From Cristatella mucedo (taxonomy: Eukaryota; Bryozoa; Phylactolaemata; Cristatellidae): a stretch of DNA of 64,000 bases. Under the pieces are notes generated by a model. That model saw only the letters and a program-made list of their open reading frames with translations. It was not told where the DNA came from and made no database searches. The stretch is from the NCBI GenBank assembly GCA_009760855.2, contig WPIO01000045.1:640001-704000 (forward strand), in the 5' to 3' direction. The position numbers were made by a program, and so were the translations under genes. Positions 56,290-64,000 of this stretch are shown in pieces; position 1 is the first letter of the stretch; every line of letters starts with the position of its first letter.

Positions 56290-58600
56290 GGCAACGAACT
56301 GCGCTTCTTGCTTAACTAGCCGCGTTCAGCTACTGTCGGCATACCGGCGTGCATGGGTGCTGCACCTACAACTCGCTTGCCGCGATGCAAGGCTCAGGCG
56401 TCACCAGCCTATTTCTAGTTTTGTCCTGATGCAAAGGCGCATACCACGCTTGTAACAGCGAGTCGCTCGAGAGGAAGTGGCGGTGCCGAGTTCGAGCTTT
56501 GCGCTCGAGGCGTGTTTTTCGCTTCGGGAGCTCCGTATTGGGGGGGGGTGGGACAGGAGGAGCCTGCGGTGGTTCCGCAACGAAGGGCTCACGCGATGAC
56601 GCTAGATGCTCAATAAACTGGGAGCGACGCGATGATGCAATTTGATCCAGCGGTTAGTGGCTGACGGTCCAACGCGTCAGCCGGTGCGGCTGGGTGGGCG
56701 GTCTGCGTCGGCCACGCCGAGCCAATGCTGCCGAACGGCGTCAGCCGACCGCAGACGCTGGCGGATCGCTGGCAGACAATGCGGTCAGCTGAGGAGGCTC
56801 GCTTCAAACGCGCCCTGCCCTGAAACTGACCGCGTCCGCTGAGCTCGCATCCGGTTTCGTCTGGCTGAATGAACGCTAAGCTTGCCGCGATAGTCTCCGG
56901 AGCGACGGTCCCTCTAACGGCGCGCCATCTCGCGAGCAACCCGCTTACGGAGCCACAGCGGCTACGCAGCCACAGCGGCCGCTTCGTCAGCGGTCGCTGT
57001 GCCACTGCACGTGTCCGCCGCGGCAGTGCAGCCAGGCGAGCCGTAACGGCCCGCTGTGTTAGGCGGTTGCTTTTCACTCGCCTCGGTCTCAAGGTCGTGG
57101 GCTTAAATCCTGCAGTGCCCTATTCTTTATTGCCACTGCAAGCGGTGGCGATAGCCTTTAAGGTTCTTCCACCGCTGTGCAAAAAGAGGCTGTTAAATCA
57201 GCCGGTATTGGGAAGCGTCTGAAGTAGCGGACGCCGGAAAGAGCGCTACGCTACCTATCCGACTCGTGCGGCGCAAAAAATCAGGTTGCAAGTTGAGTGG
57301 CTTTCGGCGATGAAGTTTGAAGTGGCTGCTAGAAGCTGCTCGATGACGTGCTTCCGCTAGCCGGTCGAGACGTCGGCGACTCTGCCCCTCGCCTACGACC
57401 GACCGCTTTCTCGCTGGCAATACTATCGGCGACGTGGACGACGGATGGAAGTGCGATGGCAATTTAACTAGTTACTCGTAGCGCTTCGCTTGAAAGCTCT
57501 ATTAACTAGACACTAGAATGAGAGACGGCGACAACGAAACCGAGATTCGCCGAGGACATAAGGAACGCTGACGTAGGGACGGGGCTAGCTTTGAATAATG
57601 AGCGACTGACAACCGCGGAACGAGCCTCACAAACTAGTCAAAACATTTCGCAGCAGTAGCAGCAATAATAATAATAATAACAATAACAACAATGATGGTG
57701 GTTATAGTGACGAAAGGGAATTCAATCTGTATCGATGGGCTTTTACAACTTCCCGGAAGAGAATCAATATCAAAGATTAGTGGGCATGCATGGTATCAAT
57801 GATGCAAAAGCGAATGACTTACCATGCTCACGCAAGCATGCTAAAACAAGCATAAAGGCAGTCAGTCCACCTGGTGAATAAGACATGAGGCATCGTATCG
57901 TGTCGTGAGCTGAATCGTGGGCAATCGTGTGCATGCCGAGCACAAGCCGAACAAAGCAGGCAAACTAGTTCACTGACGCAAAAGGAAATCTGAGCGGAAC
58001 AGACGCGTCCTGAGCCGATAAAGCTTAAAAGCTGAAGTGTCCTATTCGGTTGTGACCTGGTAGCTGGTAGCCGCCGAAGCTCTGGACTTCCGTTGCGTAC
58101 GAGCTGACAGCTCCGTCGCCAGCAGATTTCAATTTAGAGAGAGGGACGATGCGATGTGACTAAATCCTACTGAGCGAGCTGATGGCGGTGCGAGAGCACG
58201 TAAACATGATGTAGAGCGTTTGGCAGATTAGCAGAGCGCCATTAGTGGAGTAAGAGGACGAGGGAGGAGTGAGGGGATGAGAAGGAGCCTGGCCGGATGT
58301 AGGCGACTCAGTTGTTGGGCTGCTTAACGGCAGACAGCCAGGAGCTGACATGGCTGCAAGTCTGCTTTTGCTTTATTAGATCGAGTTCAGTGGTCAGGAT
58401 GCACCGGGTGTTTGATGAGATTTAATAATTAATCTGTTATTAGATGAAAAAGAAATTGTTAGCCCCGAGTGAGATGTCCGGTCAGCTTGCAGTGAGGCGA
58501 GGCAGTGAACATCACTTGCTCCCCCTGCAAGCGACCAGAAAGCCCAAGGCTGATGAGACCAGGGCTGCTCCTCCTCTGTTCTCTGCCAAAGAACGGCATG
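56290..58600. other. GC-rich stretch without recognised gene
   Basis: Frames such as 56610-57092 (minus, 160 codons) are Arg/Ala-rich and overlap frames on the other strand, as expected by chance at this GC content. It contains a SINE-B and a short (AAT)n run at 57664-57690. Confidence 0.3.
57052..57213 (+). mobile_element. SINE-B copy
   Basis: TTAGGCGGTTGC (box A region), GGCTTAAATCC (decayed box B), then the conserved body: GCCACTGCAAGCGGTGGC, GATAGCCTTTAAGG and AGGCTGTTAAATCAGCC. It lies in a GC-rich stretch. Confidence 0.72.
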
Positions 58601-58610
58601 CTAGTACTAG

Positions 58611-59035
<425 letters not shown>

Positions 59036-59300
59036 AGATAACGTCATATATACTGACAACTCTCAACAAATGATACTATGGCTGTAAGCAAGTGTACTAG
59101 CAACAGTGACTGATTTCTCTTCCTTTATCGTGTGCTATACTGACATTACGGCCCCTACCGATTTGTAGTCGCAAGCAATGCAATTACGATCATAATTTCC
59201 ATTGCAGCAGAGGTGAGAAGTTAGTGTTCAAACGCTGGCTAACGAGGCTGTCTATATTGTTGTTTTCATCCGAGACTCAAAATTACCAGAAAACAACCCA

Positions 59301-59302
<2 letters not shown>

Positions 59303-59388
<86 letters not shown>

Positions 59389-59431
59389 GCGCACACACAC
59401 ACACACATACACACACACACACATATATGTG

Positions 59432-59498
<67 letters not shown>
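59303..59498. repeat. (CA)n then (TA)n array
   Basis: About 55 CA units with a few CG and TA changes, changing at about 59425 to (TA)n. Confidence 0.95.
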
Positions 59499-59689
59499 TC
59501 ATGTTTAATAATACACCTGAGCTTTCATAACTCTCAGTTATGGCCTCATATTGTAATTCAGCACAGTTATGCAGAGTTTCTCAATAGGTCTTGATGTCAG
59601 TGTCCTTTTTTAAACTGCATTTCTAGAGGCCGATTCACTATGCACGGCGTTTTGAGGTCACCAAGCAGCTATTGAAGTAAAAGTGTTGT

Positions 59690-59848
59690 TAGCTGGTTTG
59701 GTCCAGCGGTTCAGGTGCTAGCCCCGACCAAGGTCCGGCTGAGGTCGTGGGCTCAAGCCCCTTGGCATGTGGGAAGCACCTAAATTAAGATTAGGTTCTC
59801 TTGGGCTGGGGCGCTATAAAAATGAATTGTATTTATATTTATTTTTAT
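59690..59848 (+). mobile_element. SINE-A copy
   Basis: It contains TTGGTCCAGCGGTTCAGG (box A region), GGGCTCAAGCCCC (box B) and a GATTAGGTTCTCTTGGG tail with GCGCTATAAAAATGAATT. The A/T-rich 3' end is intact. Confidence 0.75.
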
Positions 59849-59849
59849 T

Positions 59850-60530
59850 CCCAAAGTATTGTACTACCAAATGAACACCATCAATCTTGTAATGGTTGAG
59901 CACAGAACACACCAATCATCTCCTAAAAGTAACCCTCATTTGGAGAGAATCTGCACAAACCAAAATATTGAACGAGCTGCTTATGCTCTTAACCAGCTCA
60001 GCGTGACAATCGTTTTCTCGGCAATCTGTACGGCATTGATTCCCTACTTGCATCCCCATTGAAGTACTTTTTGAATGAGTACATGTGAACGTGTGTTATA
60101 ATGATGCAATACAAATGCTGCAGCTAAGCCATGACTGCTAATTTCACGGCGACAGTCTCGTCACTTCTTTAATGTCAGCGAACCATGCTTTTTATGTCGA
60201 AACCCAGTTGCCGAAGCACTTAGACATTAAATACGCAGCTTAATGGTCTGTGATTGAGATTTATTTTCTGGACGAACAACAGCTTTTTTGATCGACAGGA
60301 TTACAATTAAAATGAAGCAGAAGCAATTCGTTGAAATTAAAACAGCTCGACATCAAATGCCGAGTGTATGTTCCGGAGAAGGGGGTAAAATAGCAGGTGG
60401 CCGGAGCTCTTCATAGGTGACTTGCGAGCCAAATATAATCACAGACTGCAGCCTCTTAAATATCATCACAGACTGCCGCCTCTCGCCTTGACTGCCTTGA
60501 CTTCTCTTCCAAGCTGCGACAGAGAGCAGC
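59850..60530. other. Unique stretch before candidate exon
   Basis: No gene or repeat recognised. A GC-richer part after 60380 precedes the candidate exon at 60532. Confidence 0.3.
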
Positions 60531-60531
60531 A

Positions 60532-60717
60532 ATGACAGAACGCATACTTGGCCGTATCCAAGCAGATTCCACCCTGCAAACGATGCACATCCAGTTCACA
60601 GCCAGTTCAGCAGACGGATTCAAAAACAAGACGCCGAGAGATGGAATCGACCACAGTTTGAATAGAGGGCACGAGCTGCCCATCCCCATCTCCCGAGACT
60701 TTTTTCGCTCTACAAGA
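60532..60717 (+). CDS. Candidate first coding exon, unrecognised
   Basis: A 62-codon frame from ATG ends exactly in phase at a consensus donor (AGA|GTAAGT, donor 60718-60723). The peptide is mixed in composition (for example MHIQFTASSADGF and HELPIPISRDFFRSTR) and matches nothing I know. The opposite strand is also open over 60456-60764 and has a TCTTGTAG acceptor next to this donor, so strand is not settled. Confidence 0.25.
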
Positions 60718-61544
60718 GTAAGTAATCGTCGTTGCAATGGCTTTGTGCCATTTTGGGCTGACACCTAAGCCCTGCCATTGTTATATTATGCAGAATACGG
60801 GCAGATAATTTCATGTAATGAGTTTAATGAACACATCACATCATTTCAGTATATTCCGTGAGAGCTTTCTCAGTCCAAGTTCACCTGGATCTTAGGCTTT
60901 GAGAAATGATTAACCTTAATCTGCTATAGCTAATTCAGTCTCTCATAGCAGGAGGTAACTAACCAACATCGAGACTTCTTTTTGAAGCTGTTTTAATGTC
61001 AGACTCAAAAACCTTCTTATGCTACAGAAGAGAATATTTCAAATAGGCCTCCATGGTAGCTAGCCTGCACCTAAATATGGCTGTGTATGCATAATTGATA
61101 TCACTCTGAAAGAAACTTGTGCAACTTGATATGTGCATAAAGCATTGACATAGAGGCACATGTGTATATGTGCATTCGCATGCATGTTGCATGCATGCTT
61201 GCAGGCGTGTGGGGATGCTTATGCATTAGGAAGTTTGTGTGTTCGGCATGCATGTTTGCACATGTATGTGTGTATGAGCCTGCATGTGCTTGCAAGCTTT
61301 CAAGCATGCTAGCTCATACAGGCGTATTCCTGTACCTGCAAATACAATAAGTCAGTATCGTTGTATCTTTTAGAATAGTTCACTTAAGTATATAAGGCTG
61401 CTCCTACCACACTGGGCCCAGTCTGCCTTTTGATATCTGATTGTCAGTTACCTTTCTTGATTAAACTTGCTGGTCATCCCAGCAATTAATAATAACAGCA
61501 ATAAAAAGAATGCATTGGTGTAGAAATCGCAGATAACTTAAATT

Positions 61545-61668
61545 ATTTGAGGCACTTAAATATGATGTAAAGGAAGCATGATCATATGGTTAGTAATAAC
61601 ATGCACAGTTTTGACAAGGATAACATGGTTGGAGGTGACATGCACAGGATTAGCATGCAAAATGTTTA
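61545..61668 (-). mobile_element. LINE-A fragment, left part of a split copy
   Basis: 3' UTR portion of a LINE-A interrupted by a LINE-B at 61669-62158. It resumes at 62160 with the next expected segment (GGCAGCAT...CAGTGTCAG). Confidence 0.6.
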
Positions 61669-62158
61669 GTAATGTAATGTATCTCCATCTGTAACTCCAC
61701 AAAGCCATAAAGGCAATGTGGGTGTTACGAAGGAGAGTTTTGCCTAGTGCACTCACAACAGCCTAAGCGGCTTTTGGTACGCATTCGGTAGCCAACAGAA
61801 TTCGTCTCACGAAACAAAGAGAAAGTGGGAAGCGTAGCAGAGTCAGGAGAGCAGTTGAGGTAGTGATTAGCACGGAAGTAGCAGCTGAGGACCGCTGAAA
61901 AGGATGAGCCATAGTCGGCAGCAGGGGAATAGTTTTTGAGAGTAGTTTAAGAACTGTGGAGGCGAGTTTCACTGTCTATGACCTGGAAAGCGAAAGCTTA
62001 TGTCGCCAGTGGTCTTAAATTCGAAGGACTGAACAGCTAATGTATTGCCTATACAGGACCTGAGGCACGAGGAAACTGAAGCTGGTGCAGCAGTTCAGCT
62101 TCTAGGTATGGAGGAGCCAAGCCTCGGCGGGCCTAGTGGGTCAGAGTAAGAACTTTGC
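61669..62158 (-). mobile_element. LINE-B fragment inserted in LINE-A
   Basis: A TAATGTAATG tail at 61671, the 3' UTR and the coding end up to the KVLTLTHKA-equivalent region. It splits an older LINE-A. Confidence 0.7.
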
Positions 62159-62159
62159 T

Positions 62160-62255
62160 TTGTGTGGCAGCATAGACAGTGTCAGTAGGCATAAGCAAAG
62201 GACGAATCGCAATGACCCACTAAATGCTACGACAAATTAGGCTGCAGTTCAAGGG
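62160..62255 (-). mobile_element. LINE-A fragment, right part of the split copy
   Basis: Continues the 3' UTR of the fragment ending at 61668. Together they form one older insertion later broken by LINE-B. Confidence 0.55.
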
Positions 62256-62529
62256 CACTCATTGCCACCTTTTGCAGGAGGATGACTCTTCTGACTAATT
62301 ATTTGAGCTATTTCTTCCAGTCAAAGCCAGGGTAAAAGGCCAAGCACACCAGGTCTCGAATCGTTTTTACGGCCTACCGGATCATGTGGTGAAATTGGCG
62401 ACCACCGACAAAAGTAATATGAGGGTTAGGGGGCCACTGCAGCAGAAATGAACCATTGATGCATGTGCTGAGGCATCATATCAGACTTTGCTATCTTACT
62501 CGACCAGGATGCCCTCGGTAAAGTTGCAG

Positions 62530-62754
62530 TCAACCAGTTCGCCGTGTTCGCCGGCATCATAAATGCCCTCATCCAGTATCGGATGAGAACTGCAGCTCGT
62601 CTGACGGTCCGGTGCTCTCAAGTGCTGCCAATCTGGAGCCAGACTTATTGGATGCCATCACTACCAAGCAAAGCTACGGGAAGCTCTTCTGGACCCTGTG
62701 GGTCAGCGATGCAAGTATGGGCCTCTCAAATACGCTGGACCAATTTCTTAGCAG
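62530..62754 (+). CDS. Candidate internal exon, unrecognised
   Basis: A stop-free frame (62522-62755) ends at an AG|GTGAGA donor at 62754. The last part reads like protein: NLEPDLLDAITTKQSYG, then KLFWTLWVSDASMGLSN, then TLDQFLSR. Two acceptors are possible, giving starts at 62530 or 62596. A second frame on the same strand (62544-62816) overlaps it and contains VNQFAVFAGIINALIQ, so the correct frame is not certain. Confidence 0.28.
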
Positions 62755-63589
62755 GTGAGATGATTGTGCTACCATTCCTGCTCACAACTAAAGGGGCGAG
62801 TCACTACTTGGGCTAATCAGTTGGTGAATATCGTTGCCAGCTGAAGGCGTGTTCCATGCAGTGGCTGGCCGGTCTCTGCACCCTGAAACCTAGAATGTGG
62901 GGCAGTGTTCAGGCTCACCAAGACTTTCTACCTGGACAATCACTGTATGGACTAAACGTACACGCGAAAGCAAATAAGGTAGTTTGCAATCGTGGATCCT
63001 GTGAATACACTAACACACTCGATAGCACGAGCAAACCCAGTAACACTTGACCGAACTCGATATCACCATAGTACTTTTCTTTCCTGGCCGCGGCAAAAGC
63101 AACAGGATATTGCAACATTTGAAAACACTTGTATGCATCTTTTCAGTTCTTAAACTAATGAGCTGGCATTCTTTGAACACAAAGTCACACCAATTCATAT
63201 TTCAAAAATTGGCCTCAACTTATCCCAAAGCAAGTATATGTAGAGCTGTGCAATTCTCTCATTAAGCTTCAATGCAGGCTTCAATGTGAGCAATCACAAC
63301 TGCTCGATTCACAGTCAATATAAGTATCCAAAACCAAACTGTGTAAGCTCTGGAAATCTTGTAATGCCATAGAATAAGTGACACATTGGCTATGGAAGAT
63401 ATGTTACTTGATGATGTGAGCCACTTTCACGAAAGAGAAACGTCTTCTCACTGGCGTTTTAATCAGCAGTTGAGTGCATTCAAATCCCAGCATGGCTTCA
63501 TTCGTGACGCCGATAGACCACCTTCACTGCAGTCACTAACCATATGAAGGCGTTTCCCCAGCCATCCCAGTACTTTGTCTAACTTACAG

Positions 63590-63754
63590 GATAACTTCAT
63601 TGTCATCAAAACGGATAGTTTTTTCCTGACCCACATGATGGCCATGCAGCCAAACCTGTCACTGCAGCTGTACCCTGCCTCGAACTTCATTTCTAGTGGG
63701 TCCCTAATTAGGAATGCCACGATTAGCTTGGCGGTTCATATTTATGAACAGTGA
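63590..63754 (+). CDS. Candidate terminal exon, unrecognised
   Basis: A pyrimidine-rich stretch and TTACAG acceptor precede 54 codons ending in TGA: it begins DNFIVIKTDSFFLTHMMAMQ and ends SLAVHIYEQ. It could be the 3' end of the gene whose exons may lie at 60.5 and 62.6 kb. The minus strand has a rival exon ending at a GTAAGT donor at about 63580, so this is tentative. Confidence 0.25.
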   Translation, partial: DNFIVIKTDSFFLTHMMAMQPNLSLQLYPASNFISSGSLIRNATISLAVHIYEQ

Positions 63755-63895
63755 CTATTGAGAACCACAATTATCCTGAACTACAGCTTCATATGTTTTA
63801 ACTCATATGCACAAATATAGTGTTTTAATTTGATTAAACTTGGAATGCTGATCTGGGTAAGTGGTACTCCTACCAGTGCTTGTACTGGCTTGCGT

Positions 63896-64000
63896 GTGCA
63901 TGTGTGTGTGAGAGTGCGCGTGTGTGCGTGCGCACCCATGTGTGTGTGTGTGTGTGTGTGTGCTTGTGTGAGCACTTGTGCACAAATATATATATATATA
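63896..64000. repeat. TG-rich region and (TA)n at window end
   Basis: Degenerate TG with CGTG variants to 63963, then a (TA)n that runs off the window. Confidence 0.85.

Noticed and set aside
56610-57092. 160-codon minus-strand frame
   Set aside because: Overlaps equally long frames on the other strand and runs into a SINE-B; typical of GC-rich non-coding DNA.

Overview
This is eukaryotic nuclear DNA, almost certainly from an animal, probably an invertebrate; the species cannot be named from the sequence. The evidence is a conserved ribosome-biogenesis gene split by GT-AG introns, a RING/B-box (TRIM-type) gene, many dead fragments of two non-LTR retrotransposon families with L2/CR1/jockey-like reverse transcriptase motifs, two tRNA-derived SINE families, and very long dinucleotide microsatellites. 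Gene density is low. Most long open frames are translations of (CA)n/(GA)n arrays or of decayed LINEs.

Two genes can be assembled with confidence, both on the minus strand. (1) 4354-13844 is NOP58, the core protein of box C/D snoRNPs: eight coding exons, every junction in phase, 568 residues. Its upstream region (13845-14030) carries an ETS-like inverted repeat, an NRF1-type site and a CACGTG E-box. (2) 38782-41241 is a two-exon TRIM-like gene (694 residues: RING, B-box, coiled coil, C-terminal propeller-like region). Weaker gene signals are a small signal-peptide/transmembrane ORF (20492-20737, minus), a phase-matched exon pair (46298-47267, minus), possible exons at 60532-60717 and 62530-63754 (plus), and a TATA/initiator/splice-donor arrangement at 55445-55549 (plus).

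The rest is repeats. 'LINE-A' ends in an AAGCGCC...GGCGCTT hairpin followed by (ATT)n. 'LINE-B' ends in a CATTA pentamer tail. 'SINE-A' has a tRNA-Glu-like head and carries the LINE-A hairpin tail, a classic LINE/SINE partnership. 'SINE-B' has a different tRNA-like head and a body with conserved small hairpins; one copy sits inside a LINE-B. Several near-perfect palindromes (3924-3964, 3444-3509, 42150-42273, 42520-42553) are not explained by these families. Purine/pyrimidine microsatellites cluster at 6.95, 21.1, 36.9, 45.9-47.7, 56.2 and 58.6-59.0 kb.

No CRISPR array, prokaryotic operon, rRNA or standalone tRNA gene was seen. The clearest under-described system is the pair of SINE families and their relation to the LINEs.
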